This document shows, one piece after another, positions 1 to 8,812 of a stretch of DNA of 45,200 nt. The translations under genes were made by a program, and so were the position numbers. The stretch comes from Hyella patelloides LEGE 07179. GTDB lineage: Bacteria > Cyanobacteriota > Cyanobacteriia > Cyanobacteriales > Xenococcaceae. The notes under the pieces were generated by a model. The model was not told the origin of the DNA and did not search any database. It saw only the letters and a program-made list of their open reading frames with translations. The stretch lies in the NCBI RefSeq assembly GCF_900659865.1, contig NZ_LR213789.1, positions 1 through 45,200 of the forward strand, written 5' to 3'. Numbering within the stretch: the first letter of the stretch is position 1; every line of letters starts with the position of its first letter.

Positions 1-87
1 TTAATAATATAATTTTTACTTATAATTAAGAGAGTATTTTAGTGCAAAAGTACTGATAAAAATGGTGATTCTAAATCATTTTGGGGT

Positions 88-103
88 TTGGCGATCGCGC
101 CAA
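88..103. repeat. Perfect palindrome around a HIP1 octamer
   Basis: TTGGCGATCGCGCCAA is fully self-complementary and contains the cyanobacterial HIP1 octamer GCGATCGC at 91-98. It lies in the gene-free stretch at the window edge. No promoter or gene could be recognised in bases 1-264 apart from this and the hairpins described next. Confidence 0.5.
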
Positions 104-130
104 TTAAACACTTGTCCATCCACTGAAAAT

Positions 131-154
131 ACCCAAGACACATAAATCTTGGGT
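131..154 (-). terminator. Hairpin downstream of argZ, possible terminator
   Basis: ACCCAAGA (131-138) and TCTTGGGT (147-154) form a perfect 8-bp stem with an 8-nt loop. Read on the minus strand, the direction of argZ, the stem is followed by ATTTTC, a weak U-tract. It sits about 110 bases beyond the argZ stop codon. Its role as a terminator is inferred. Confidence 0.35.
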
Positions 155-160
155 TTAGGC

Positions 161-218
161 GTTTCGCGAAACGGAGGGGCTGTGACTCGAATCGAATTCG
201 AGTCCCTGAAAGCCCCGT
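161..218. repeat. Nested inverted repeats, REP-like element
   Basis: Three dyads are stacked here. GTTTCGCGAAAC at 161-172 is self-complementary. GACTCGAAT (184-192) and ATTCGAGTC (196-204) make a 9-bp stem with a 3-nt loop. GGGGCT (176-181) and AGCCCC (211-216) close around that stem. The arrangement looks like a mobile or dispersed palindromic element or a structured 3' region of argZ. There is no U-tract, so a simple terminator is unlikely. Confidence 0.45.
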
Positions 219-264
219 CCCCTACAAACAATCTGTCTTAACTAAAAACTGAAATGATATAAAC

Positions 265-2358
265 TCAACCAACAGCATAAGGGCTGGTTAAACGTTCTAA
301 TTGATTTACTAAGAGGCTTAAAAATAAGCCAACATCAGTTACAATACCAATTGATTCTAGCGAACCACGATCGCTTAATTTAGTTACTACCGCAGGATTG
401 ATATCGACACAAACCATTTTTACTCCCGCAGGGGTCATATTACCTACACCGATAGAGTGCAACATAGTAGATAACATCAAGATCATTTCTGTCCCTTCTA
501 ACAGTTGGGCGTATTCTTCCTGTGCTTTGATTAAGTCCATTTGGGTATCGGGTAAAGGACCATCATCGCGAATTGAACCAGCTAAACAGAAGGGTACATC
601 GTGCTTGACGCATTCGTACATAACACCTTTGGGTAATGCTCCTGCTTCTACGGTTTTCGTGATGCTACCGTAACGACGCACTGTATTAATTACTTTGAGG
701 TGGTGGCGATGTCCTCCTCTGACGGGAACACCTTTTTGCATATCTACACCTAAAGAAGTACCCATGAGGGCTTGTTCGATATCGTGAACAGCGATCGCAT
801 TTCCGCCGAGTAATCCTTGAACATAACCTTCACGAATCAGGTGAGATAAGTGCTTTGCACCTCCTGTATGGATGACAACGGGTCCTGCTGTAACTACTAC
901 TTTACCACCGCGATCGCGTATTCGGCGTAATTCCCAGGCAATTTGTTCGACTACTAATTCTACTCTTCTTTCACTGGATACTCCTGCACCCATAAAGCTG
1001 AATTCTTCGTTGGCTTTTTTTTCTCTTACTTCGGCTTTTCTAACGGTACGGATACCTTCTACGCCGACAACAACAGCATCATCTTTTTGTAAATCTCGTA
1101 ATATTTTACATTGGGCGGTTTTGTCTTGAACAACTATCGCCCCATCCATACGTTGTTTTTGAACTCTAATCCATTCCCCATTTATTTTGATTTCTGTGGG
1201 ATAAATATTAGTAACGTAAAAGTCATCAGGAGCGACTCCATCTAAGTCGCAAGTTTCTATTTCGGCATCTTGGGAGGTTTCTGCGGAGGTTATTGCACCC
1301 AAATCAAGCAACTGAGAGACAATATCTTCCATAACTTCATTAGAAGGTGCAGAAATTCGCACATCCGCAGCCGAAGTACTCTGTCTTTCGACACCCAAAT
1401 TAAAATTGAGAACTTTAAAACTACCGCCATTCTCGATAATGAGATCGAGGGTTTTATTCATCATCCCCGCATCGAGTAAATGTCCTTCGAGGTGAATCAC
1501 ACGACTCGCTACAGGTTCATTTGCGTGGACATCTTCTAAAACAGGTTCGTTAATTCTTAGGGTAAGACATTTAGCTGCGCCTCCTGCTTTGAGAAATTCC
1601 GTGAGGGGAGTTTCAATAACATTAAAACCAGCATCTCCTAGCTGTTTTTTCAGGGTGTCACTGGCTTTATTCATCACCACATTTTGCTCTACATTTACCG
1701 AGTTGCAAGCAAAATTAATCGCGTCTGTTTCTTCTATGGCAATCCTTTTTTCTGCGGGTACACGCTTTTCAATCAGGTGATTAGAATAGGAATCAAAAGC
1801 ACCTGGGTAATAAAGTAAATAACCCCCAATTAGAGGACAAAAACAGGTATCTAAATGGTAAAAGCGATCGTCTATTAACCGTAACGATAATACTTCAATG
1901 TCTAACCACTTGGCTAAATAAGAGTGAGAATCCAACTCAGAGCGAAAGCCGTAACCAGCCCATAACCAACGCCCTTCGCGATCTAACAGTGCATCTCCCG
2001 CACCTTCAAAGGGTAAATCGCGGGGTAACTCATGAACCTTAAAACCATTATCGGCAAACCACTGTTTAAAATAGGGTTCTTCCCCTTGACGTTCGGGATG
2101 GTAAAAACGAGAAACTACTGCATCGTCTCCTAATATTAGCCCTGCATTGGCAGTAAATACCATATCAGGCACACCTTTCTGGGGTTTAATTAAATCTACC
2201 TGTGCTAGTCCTTGCAGCACATGATATAGTTTATCCCATTGTTCGACAGCGCGATCGCGAGATGATTTATGGACGTTTCCCTCCATCCAAGGATTAATTA
2301 CATAATCTACATCGTAGTGATCTGGGGCGCACATTAAAATACGAATTGAGTCAGTCAT
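265..2358 (-). CDS. argZ: Arginine dihydrolase ArgZ/AgrE (ornithine-ammonia cycle), bifunctional
   Basis: Cytosolic enzyme that hydrolyses arginine to ornithine, CO2 and two ammonia. It starts the cyanobacterial ornithine-ammonia cycle that releases nitrogen stored in cyanophycin. The N-terminal half (about residues 1-280) has the amidinotransferase-type active site: FTANAG near 69, FEGAGD near 117, YHLD with His168, and GGAAKCL with Cys264. The C-terminal half (about 290-697) is the LOR/SDH-type region, as in AgrE, where it carries a proline-forming ornithine cyclodeaminase activity. The ATG at 2358 was chosen over an upstream TTG at 2385 because it gives a 697-residue protein starting MTDSIRILMC, and puts the catalytic residues at the numbers I recall for Synechocystis ArgZ. 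No strong ribosome binding site is visible. The gene stands alone, divergent from the kinase. Confidence 0.93.
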   Translation of the reverse strand: MTDSIRILMCAPDHYDVDYVINPWMEGNVHKSSRDRAVEQWDKLYHVLQGLAQVDLIKPQKGVPDMVFTANAGLILGDDAVVSRFYHPERQGEEPYFKQWFADNGFKVHELPRDLPFEGAGDALLDREGRWLWAGYGFRSELDSHSYLAKWLDIEVLSLRLIDDRFYHLDTCFCPLIGGYLLYYPGAFDSYSNHLIEKRVPAEKRIAIEETDAINFACNSVNVEQNVVMNKASDTLKKQLGDAGFNVIETPLTEFLKAGGAAKCLTLRINEPVLEDVHANEPVASRVIHLEGHLLDAGMMNKTLDLIIENGGSFKVLNFNLGVERQSTSAADVRISAPSNEVMEDIVSQLLDLGAITSAETSQDAEIETCDLDGVAPDDFYVTNIYPTEIKINGEWIRVQKQRMDGAIVVQDKTAQCKILRDLQKDDAVVVGVEGIRTVRKAEVREKKANEEFSFMGAGVSSERRVELVVEQIAWELRRIRDRGGKVVVTAGPVVIHTGGAKHLSHLIREGYVQGLLGGNAIAVHDIEQALMGTSLGVDMQKGVPVRGGHRHHLKVINTVRRYGSITKTVEAGALPKGVMYECVKHDVPFCLAGSIRDDGPLPDTQMDLIKAQEEYAQLLEGTEMILMLSTMLHSIGVGNMTPAGVKMVCVDINPAVVTKLSDRGSLESIGIVTDVGLFLSLLVNQLERLTSPYAVG

Positions 2359-2542
2359 AATACTTGTGATGGGATTGGCGAGCAAAATTTTACTAATTAA
2401 TAACCTTTGGTTTGATTTCCAGAAGTTGCAATTTTTATTTTATTTGCCGTTAATAAGCAGCTTATAATAATAACATTTATAAGGATTTTAATTCTATAGG
2501 TATATATTCCCTTTTTACTTGATTGTCATCAAAATTTAAGAC

Positions 2543-3922
2543 ATGATATCTATTCATCAATTAGGCGATATTATTGCTAAAAAATATAAAATTATTAATT
2601 TTTTAGGACAAGGTGGAGCAGGAACTACTTATGAAGCGAAAAATATCAATAATTCGCAGAAAGTAGCTATTAAAGTTACTTCTTTGCGTCAAATAAAAGA
2701 CTGGAAGATTTTAGAATTGTTCGAGAGAGAAGCTAAAATTTTAGCCAACTTAAATCATCCAGCTATACCCAACTATATAGAGTATTTTCATCTGGATACT
2801 ACAGGCGATCGCTATTTTTATTTAGTAAGAGAATTAATTGCAGGAAAATCTTTATTTGATTTAGTAGAAAAAGACAAAGAATTTAAAGAAGAAGAAGTAA
2901 AACAAGTAGCCATTCAAGTAATAGATATTCTTAAGTACTTGCATCAACAATCACCTCCTATAATTCATCGCGATCTTAAACCACAAAATTTGATTAAAAG
3001 CGAAGATGGTAAGTTATTTTTAGTGGATTTTGGTTCGGTACAAGAAGTTTATCGTCAAACCCTTACTGGTGGCACTACTTTTGTGGGAACATTGGGTTAT
3101 ATGCCACCAGAACAATTAAGAGGACAAACCAGTTTTGCTTCTGATTTGTATAGCTTAGGTGCAACTTTATTATTTTTATTAACCAAGAAATGTCCTGATG
3201 ATTTACCTCAGCACAGAATGAAAATAAATTTTCGTTCTCAAGTCAACATTTCTGATAAATTTGCTAATTGGTTAGATAAGCTACTTGAACCTATTACAGA
3301 AGAAAGATTTCAATCTGTTGAAGAAGCATTAGAGGCTTTTTACAGTGGTAATAAATTTCCTCAACCAGCTAAAAGCCCGATTATTTTAAAGAAAACTCCT
3401 GGTAATCTAGAAATAGATATTCCTTTACATGGAATTGAAGGAGAACGACTAAGTAAAAATAATATACAATCTGGATTATTTATTTTTTCTCTTAATATTG
3501 TTTTTGGCTTTATTTCTCTTGTATCTTACGTGGCATTTTTAGATAAATTTAAGGTAATTATTCCTTTTTCTGGACTAGCTTACTATATGTTTGTTTTTCC
3601 TTTTTGGGTTGCAATACTTTCAATTTTAGGCAGCTTCTTATTTCAAAATTTTGGTCATATTTATATAAATATTAATCACGAATATTTTAAAGTTAGCAAA
3701 CGTTTTGGGGTATTTGGAATATCTCAAAGAGGGAAAACACAGGCAATTCAAAAAGTTGAAGGTAGATCGAGCGATTACGAAATTAGAGGATATAATTTAG
3801 TTTACTGTGCTATTGAAAGTGAAAAAAAGAAAGAAGTTCATTTTGGATTAGGACTTACTTTAGAGGAGAAAGAATGGTTAGTCATGGAAATTAGAGATTT
3901 TTTAGCAGATTACATCAAATAA
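2543..3922 (+). CDS. Membrane-anchored eukaryotic-type Ser/Thr protein kinase
   Basis: A 459-residue Hanks-type kinase. The catalytic domain (about 15-270) is complete: glycine loop GQGGAGTTY at 22-30, Lys44 in VAIK, Glu63 of helix C, HRDLKPQN at 142-149, DFG at 162-164, and GTLGYMPPE of the activation segment at 182-190. Two hydrophobic segments follow at about 311-333 and 341-368, then a roughly 90-residue polar tail that resembles the PH-like or DUF-type ends of other cyanobacterial kinases. The kinase domain should face the cytosol with two membrane passes behind it. The substrate is unknown. It is a single gene convergent with the broken metallophosphoesterase. Confidence 0.9.
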   Translation: MISIHQLGDIIAKKYKIINFLGQGGAGTTYEAKNINNSQKVAIKVTSLRQIKDWKILELFEREAKILANLNHPAIPNYIEYFHLDTTGDRYFYLVRELIAGKSLFDLVEKDKEFKEEEVKQVAIQVIDILKYLHQQSPPIIHRDLKPQNLIKSEDGKLFLVDFGSVQEVYRQTLTGGTTFVGTLGYMPPEQLRGQTSFASDLYSLGATLLFLLTKKCPDDLPQHRMKINFRSQVNISDKFANWLDKLLEPITEERFQSVEEALEAFYSGNKFPQPAKSPIILKKTPGNLEIDIPLHGIEGERLSKNNIQSGLFIFSLNIVFGFISLVSYVAFLDKFKVIIPFSGLAYYMFVFPFWVAILSILGSFLFQNFGHIYININHEYFKVSKRFGVFGISQRGKTQAIQKVEGRSSDYEIRGYNLVYCAIESEKKKEVHFGLGLTLEEKEWLVMEIRDFLADYIK

Positions 3923-4021
3923 AAAATATAAAGATAAAAATTGCCCACTCTACTTGAGAAAAAATTAGAAATCCTAGTCAATAATTTTATTTTATTTATA
4001 TTTTTATAAGTATTTATTTAT

Positions 4022-4663
4022 TTATAAATCAATTATTTTTTCAATTTCAATCCGATTCTGTGCTATAAATTTGTAAAAAGATACATAACTTGCATGAAAA
4101 TTTATGGTTACAAAACCTGGATGATGTTCTTTTTTAAGAGTTCCCGCATTAATAATAGTTAAATCTTGAAAGCTACGCACCATTGGGCAATGACTATGAC
4201 CATTAATCATGTACTTATATTTTTGTTCTTTAATTAATTTTTGCAAATCATAGTTCACCTCAATCGCATATCCATAATCATCAGGTTTTACCATTGCCAT
4301 ATCATTCTTATCTAGACCATGACATAATAAACCTAGACCTTGTGATGTGGAAAATTCAAAAGTTGTGGGCAAATATTTTAAAAATGATTGCGATTTTTTA
4401 GTAAGATTATCTAACGATGTGGCATTTTTTAATTGTCTCATTTGATTGTTTAAAAGCCATCTTTCGTGATTACCTAAAACAGAAATAATTTTTTCTGCTT
4501 GTAATATTTGACAACAACGATTGACATCATTCCCTCCATCCACAATATCACCTACACAAAAAATATTAAAAATATTTTGCGATCGCAAATAATGGATTGC
4601 TTTTTATAATAAAATATCTTCTCCGTGAACATCTCCGATTATGCCAACAGTATCAAGTTTCAT
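4022..4663 (-). pseudogene. Calcineurin-like metallophosphoesterase interrupted by an in-frame stop
   Basis: Reading from ATG at 4663 gives MKLDTVGIIGDVHGEDILL, then TAA at 4604-4606 (codon 20). The same frame stays open to 4022. Phosphoesterase motif I (GDVHGE) lies before the stop. Motif II (GDIVDGG), GNHE, LLCHG and NGHSH lie after it, so one intact gene of about 213 codons was split by a single base change. A shortened protein from TTG at 4588 would lack the GDxH metal ligands and should be inactive. The start lies only 11 bases from the divergent lnt start. A sequence error is the main alternative. Family members act on phosphomonoesters, phosphodiesters or dinucleotides; the substrate cannot be named. 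Confidence 0.8.
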
Positions 4664-4674
4664 AACTTTAATAG

Positions 4675-6339
4675 ATGAATAGCTTATTGCTTTTAAAAAA
4701 AACAAAATTAGCAGATTTTAAACAATTAATTATAGCTTTAAGTAGCGGTGTCTTAATGGGATTATCTCCTGCACCGCTCAATTTATGGTTATTAAGTTGG
4801 ATCGCTTTAGTTTCTTTATGGATTTTTATTTTTCAAGATAAAAAAAGTTATCAAGAAGTTGCTTTAATCGGATTTACTTGGGGTTTTGGTTATCATGGTT
4901 TAGCTTTATTTTGGATTACTGGGGTGCATCCGATGACTTGGATGGGAGTACCTTGGTTAGCTAGTTTATCTATCGCGATCGCTGTTTGGTTAGCAATTAG
5001 TTTTTGGGGTGCTTTTTTAGTTAGTTTATGGACAATCATTTGTAGTTTTATTAATCGAAAATTTTTAAAAGTAAATCGAGATAATACAGTTATTTTTATA
5101 ATTACTAGAGTATTGATAGGAGTAACTGTCTGGTGTAGTTTAGAAACTTTATGGAGTTATGGCTCTTTGTGGTGGAGTTCTTTAAGCTATACCCAAAGTC
5201 CAAATAATTTGGCAATTTTACAGTTAACTAAGTTTTCAGGTTTCAATACGGTAACGGCTGCTATTGTAGCGGTTAATGGATTATTGGCAGAAGCAATTAT
5301 CTTAAACCAGGTAATTCTTAAAAAACAAATAAATTCAGAAAAAACTTTCTCTATTCCCCACAACCTAAACTCGACACCTAAGCAGAATATTCTCATATCC
5401 AATAAAGTAAAACCACTTATTTGCTTACCCATAATTTTATTTTTCGGGTTACATATATGGGGTTTATGGCTATATAATTACCCAATTGCTAAAGATAATT
5501 TAGAGCCAATTAAAGTTGGTATTATTCAAGGAAATATACCCAATGAAATCAAACTGTATTCGGAAGGTTGGGTAAAAGCGATTCAAGGCTATACAAAAGG
5601 TTACCAGAAATTAGCACAACAAAAGGTAGATGTAGTTTTAACACCCGAAACAGCCTTACCTTTTTACTGGAATGATATTACAAATAATAGTGATTTTTAT
5701 CAAGCAGTAATAAAAGCGAAAGTTCCTGCTTGGGTAGGTGCATTTGGACGAAAAGACACAGATTATACTAACAGTTTATTTACCCTGACAGGAGAAGGCA
5801 AAACTTTAAGTCGCTATGATAAAACAATTTTAGTACCGCTAGGAGAATATATTCCTTTTGAACCCATTCTCGGCAAAATAATTGATACTTTATCTCCTTT
5901 AGAAGCCCATCTCCAAGCAGGAAAACCAGAGCAAATTTTTGATACTCCCTTCGGTAAAGCCATTGTGGGAATTTGCTATGAATCTGCATTCTCTCAACAC
6001 TTTCGCCGTCAAGCAAGAGAAGGGGGCGAGTTTATCATTACAGCTTCTAATAATGCTCACTATAGCAGAGCTATGCCCGCCCAACACCATGCTCAAGACG
6101 TAATTCGAGCTATTGAAAGCGATCGCTGGGCTGCAAGAGCTACCAATACAGGCTATTCTGCCTTTGTCGATCCTCATGGTAATACTCTTTGGAGATCGGC
6201 AATTAATCAATATCAAATTTATGCAAACACTATTTATCGGCGACAAACCAAAACTTTGTATGTGCGGTGGGGAGATTGGTTAACAATACTGTTATCAGTT
6301 ATTAGTATGGTTGTAATAGTAAAAAAACGTTTAGTTTAA
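4675..6339 (+). CDS. lnt: Apolipoprotein N-acyltransferase
   Basis: Integral cytoplasmic-membrane enzyme that adds the third acyl chain to the N-terminal cysteine of lipoproteins. The protein is 554 residues. Its N-terminal part (about 1-270) holds roughly six to seven hydrophobic helices and the conserved SPAPLNLWLLSW segment. The nitrilase-type domain (about 280-525) starts with GIIQGNIP and carries the triad Glu325 (TPETALP), Lys383 (RYDKTILVPLGEY) and Cys434 (GICYES). A last hydrophobic helix ends the protein. The divergent metallophosphoesterase starts 11 bases away, so the promoter must overlap coding DNA. A variable linker at about 205-250 is longer than in many homologues. Confidence 0.95.
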   Translation: MNSLLLLKKTKLADFKQLIIALSSGVLMGLSPAPLNLWLLSWIALVSLWIFIFQDKKSYQEVALIGFTWGFGYHGLALFWITGVHPMTWMGVPWLASLSIAIAVWLAISFWGAFLVSLWTIICSFINRKFLKVNRDNTVIFIITRVLIGVTVWCSLETLWSYGSLWWSSLSYTQSPNNLAILQLTKFSGFNTVTAAIVAVNGLLAEAIILNQVILKKQINSEKTFSIPHNLNSTPKQNILISNKVKPLICLPIILFFGLHIWGLWLYNYPIAKDNLEPIKVGIIQGNIPNEIKLYSEGWVKAIQGYTKGYQKLAQQKVDVVLTPETALPFYWNDITNNSDFYQAVIKAKVPAWVGAFGRKDTDYTNSLFTLTGEGKTLSRYDKTILVPLGEYIPFEPILGKIIDTLSPLEAHLQAGKPEQIFDTPFGKAIVGICYESAFSQHFRRQAREGGEFIITASNNAHYSRAMPAQHHAQDVIRAIESDRWAARATNTGYSAFVDPHGNTLWRSAINQYQIYANTIYRRQTKTLYVRWGDWLTILLSVISMVVIVKKRLV

Positions 6340-6661
6340 ATTATTAGTTTTTTGAGATAAATTTTAGCCATTAATTTTAGCTACATTAAATTTTGTGACA
6401 GCAAATGCTCTTAATGCCGAAGATTTTGTAGCCGAAAGCTAGAAAACTTACATTTGAGACTAAAAAAAAAGATAGTCTTAACTTCAGCTAGTAATTAAAC
6501 TGAATAAAGTGTTGGTATATATCTGTAATTTTGCGGATAATTTCAGCGGTTTTTCGGCAATAGCTTCCGTGTTTATACTCTTTTGACTATAAAAATACTG
6601 AGTTATAACTGTATCGTCTTTATAAAGTATTCTACTAATTTTGATAAAGCGATCTTAAATA
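6340..6661. other. Gene-free stretch between lnt and the hpsJ-like gene
   Basis: No coding potential was found in this AT-rich stretch. A weak hairpin, AGACTA (6457-6462) with TAGTCT (6473-6478), has an A-rich loop and is followed by TAACTT. It could end lnt transcription but is not convincing. The last part should hold the promoter of the downstream gene, though no clear -35/-10 pair stands out. Confidence 0.4.
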
Positions 6662-7405
6662 ATGCTGAAAAATCTTATTCCTAATGTTTCTAATCAGAAA
6701 AATAACAGAAAAACCAAAAGTATTTTAACTAACGAATCGATTGAACATCAATCCTATGCTTTTGTTTCTTTGGTAGGCTATGTAATTCTAGGGTTAATTT
6801 TCTTTGACTATATTCACCTTCTCATTCCTCCTCAGTTGTTTAATCCTAACTGGGAGATAGAAACTATTGGCAGAATTATTGAATCAATTTGGATCCTGTT
6901 ATTAGGATTTATGCTGATCTTTTTCCGAACACAGCAAAGAAAGATTAAATTGGGAGAGTTAAGAATACTTTCTTTTCTATCTTGGATGACTTTAATGATA
7001 GCTATTGCTTGTTTTCTAGCTGCACCTTTATTAATTAGTAATGCTATTCGTATCAACCAAACTAATAAAGCACAAATAAATGCTCAATTAACTAGCCAAA
7101 CTACCCAGGTAGAAAAGGTATTTACCCAAATAAATCAAGCTAGCGAGCAAGAACTTAGTGCTGTCTTAAAAAATAATCAAAATCAAAATTCTATAGATTC
7201 TACTAAAGAAATAAAACAGCAACTAATAGATGTTATTCAACAAAAAAAACAAACTGCTAGCGAACAACTAAATCAAAGTTTAAAAAGTAAACAAGTTAAA
7301 CTATTCAAGACAACTTTTAAATGGGTATTGGGTGCAATTATTTCAGGTATTGCGTTTGTTACTGTGTGGAGATATACTAGCTGGGCAAGAAATATTAAAG
7401 TGTAA
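6662..7405 (+). CDS. HpsJ-like membrane protein
   Basis: A 247-residue protein with four likely membrane helices, at about 31-55, 75-95, 105-128 and 220-240. A Q/N/K-rich, probably coiled-coil loop of about 90 residues precedes the last helix. The order of helices and motifs such as LIPPQLFNPNW and ESIWILLLGFMLIFF match the HpsJ family. That family is tied to hormogonium polysaccharide production in filamentous cyanobacteria and is also present in unicellular ones. I infer a role in envelope or exopolysaccharide assembly from family likeness only. No hps or other polysaccharide genes lie nearby. The gene is followed by heptamer repeats and a strong hairpin. Confidence 0.6.
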   Translation: MLKNLIPNVSNQKNNRKTKSILTNESIEHQSYAFVSLVGYVILGLIFFDYIHLLIPPQLFNPNWEIETIGRIIESIWILLLGFMLIFFRTQQRKIKLGELRILSFLSWMTLMIAIACFLAAPLLISNAIRINQTNKAQINAQLTSQTTQVEKVFTQINQASEQELSAVLKNNQNQNSIDSTKEIKQQLIDVIQQKKQTASEQLNQSLKSKQVKLFKTTFKWVLGAIISGIAFVTVWRYTSWARNIKV

Positions 7406-7411
7406 TATATT

Positions 7412-7467
7412 TTGTTAATTGTTAATTGTTAATTGTTAATTGTTAGTTGTTAGTTGTTAGTTGTTAG
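7412..7467. repeat. Heptanucleotide tandem repeat (STRR), 8 units
   Basis: Four copies of TTGTTAA (7412-7439) are followed by four copies of TTGTTAG (7440-7467) without interruption. This matches the short tandemly repeated repetitive sequences known from cyanobacteria. It lies just behind the stop codon of the hpsJ-like gene, between convergent genes. Confidence 0.95.
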
Positions 7468-7511
7468 TTATCGTTAATTTTCTAGCTTGAAATTTTCAGT
7501 TAATTTGTAAT

Positions 7512-7570
7512 AATAAAGATCGCATCTTCTTAAGATAAAGTAGAGAATGTGCGATCTTTATTTTGATTTT
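7512..7570 (+). terminator. Strong hairpin with T-rich tail
   Basis: AATAAAGATCGCA (7512-7524) and its perfect complement (7550-7562) make a 13-bp stem around a 25-nt loop. It is followed by TTGATTTTAACTTT. It probably ends transcription of the hpsJ-like gene and may also serve the opposing small gene. The loop is long for a classic terminator. Confidence 0.5.
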
Positions 7571-7605
7571 AACTTTACTTTTTCTAGATACTAATCTCGA
7601 AGATT

Positions 7606-7767
7606 CTAGTTTAGATGAAGGTAATTAGCCTCTGCTTCTAGCTGTCTGATTAATTTATCGTTACCTTCTGCTCTAGCAGACTCTAAACGGCGTTGCAGAC
7701 TTTTTTTTAGCGTTTGACGATAATTGAGGGCTGCTTTTTTTAGTGTTTCTTGGCGGTTTTTGTTCAT
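7606..7767 (-). CDS. Small basic hypothetical protein (53 aa)
   Basis: The protein begins MNKNRQETLKKAALNYR and is rich in Lys, Arg, Glu and Leu. It looks like one or two amphipathic helices with no membrane segment and no cysteines. The ATG at 7767 is preferred to a GTG/ATG further upstream because the extra residues would be hydrophobic and unlike the rest. No function is recognised. Convergent to the hpsJ-like gene and divergent from the SAM-hydrolysing enzyme gene. Codon use and composition fit a real small gene. Confidence 0.5.
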   Translation of the reverse strand: MNKNRQETLKKAALNYRQTLKKSLQRRLESARAEGNDKLIRQLEAEANYLHLN

Positions 7768-7888
7768 GGTCGATCTTACAATTAAAATAACTAATGTCAT
7801 TGATATTAATGTTATCTGATTATAACATTTTTCTTATAAACCGTATATTTTGTAACTGAAATTTAATAAAAAATACTCTTTAAATGCC

Positions 7889-8674
7889 ATGACTCAACCA
7901 AAGCTGATTACTATGTTAACTGATTTTGGCTGGCAAGATGTTTATGTGGGAGTAATGAAAGGAGTAATTGCTAGTATCGATCCCGATATCTCTGTCATCG
8001 ATTTAACCCATGAAATTCCGCCTCAAGACTTAATGGCAGGAAGATTCGCTTTAATGAATGCTTATGCTTATTTTCCTACTGAGACAGTTCATATTGCCGT
8101 AGTCGATCCGGGAGTGGGTAGTCATCGTAGGGGAGTAGCAATTCAGTTTGCGGGAGGATTTTTGGTAGGAGCAGATAATGGTTTGTTTGGCGGTATACTA
8201 AGTCAAGTAAAAGCGATCGCAGTAGTAGAATTAAACAACAGTCAATATTGGCGTACCCCAAAACCCAGTACTACTTTTCATGGTAGAGATATTTTTGCCC
8301 CAGTTGGCGCACACCTAGCCAGTGGAGTAGCTTTAAAAGAGTTAGGAACAGAAATCTCAATTGATAGTTTAAGGCAATTACCCTTATCCCAAGTTACTGT
8401 CAGTGACAATAAAATTATTGGCTGTATTCAATATATTGATGTTTTTGGTAATTTGATTACTAACATTTCAGGACAGGATTTACAACTAAAGCAAAAAGTA
8501 ATAATTAAAGAACAACTAATCCCTTGGGGAAAAACTTACAGTAATGTTCAAGAACAAGAACTAATTGCTTTAGTAGGTAGTCACGATTATGTAGAGATTG
8601 CCGTTAACTGCGGTAATGCCCAACAGAAATTACAAGTAAACGTTGGCGAAAAAATTATTATTACACCTTCATGA
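7889..8674 (+). CDS. SAM hydroxide adenosyltransferase (DUF62 family)
   Basis: A 261-residue soluble protein of the DUF62/SAM-halogenase fold. The archaeal and bacterial members with this motif set hydrolyse S-adenosylmethionine to adenosine and methionine, using an activated water in place of a halide. Visible family signatures are ITMLTDFGWQDVYVGVMKG at the start, the VDPGVGSHRRG segment near 71-81, GADNGLFG, and FHGRDIFAPVGAHLA near 130. The C-terminal half contains the typical small beta-barrel. The physiological role in cyanobacteria is unclear. It stands as a single gene with no clear partner. Confidence 0.88.
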   Translation: MTQPKLITMLTDFGWQDVYVGVMKGVIASIDPDISVIDLTHEIPPQDLMAGRFALMNAYAYFPTETVHIAVVDPGVGSHRRGVAIQFAGGFLVGADNGLFGGILSQVKAIAVVELNNSQYWRTPKPSTTFHGRDIFAPVGAHLASGVALKELGTEISIDSLRQLPLSQVTVSDNKIIGCIQYIDVFGNLITNISGQDLQLKQKVIIKEQLIPWGKTYSNVQEQELIALVGSHDYVEIAVNCGNAQQKLQVNVGEKIIITPS

Positions 8675-8770
8675 AGCTAGAGGCTATACTAAATCAGTAT
8701 TGAGTCAATATAGATTGAAAACCCTGTGAGATAGCCTACAAATCATCGATCTATCTGGACTTAAAAAGCC

Positions 8771-8798
8771 GTAAAGACGCAGTATACTACGCCTCTAC
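8771..8798 (-). terminator. Imperfect palindrome, likely pepA terminator / dispersed repeat
   Basis: A 28-base near-palindrome centred on AGTATACT. It is of the GTAGAGACG...CGTCTCTAC type that is dispersed in cyanobacterial genomes. Read on the minus strand it is followed by GGCTTTTTAAG, so it can act as an intrinsic terminator 15 bases after the pepA stop. Three mismatched pairs reduce the stem. Confidence 0.5.
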
Positions 8799-8812
8799 AA
8801 CTAATTAAGAGA

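Noticed and set aside
7412..7467. CRISPR array
   Set aside because: The repeat unit is only seven bases, with no spacers and no cas genes; it is an STRR.
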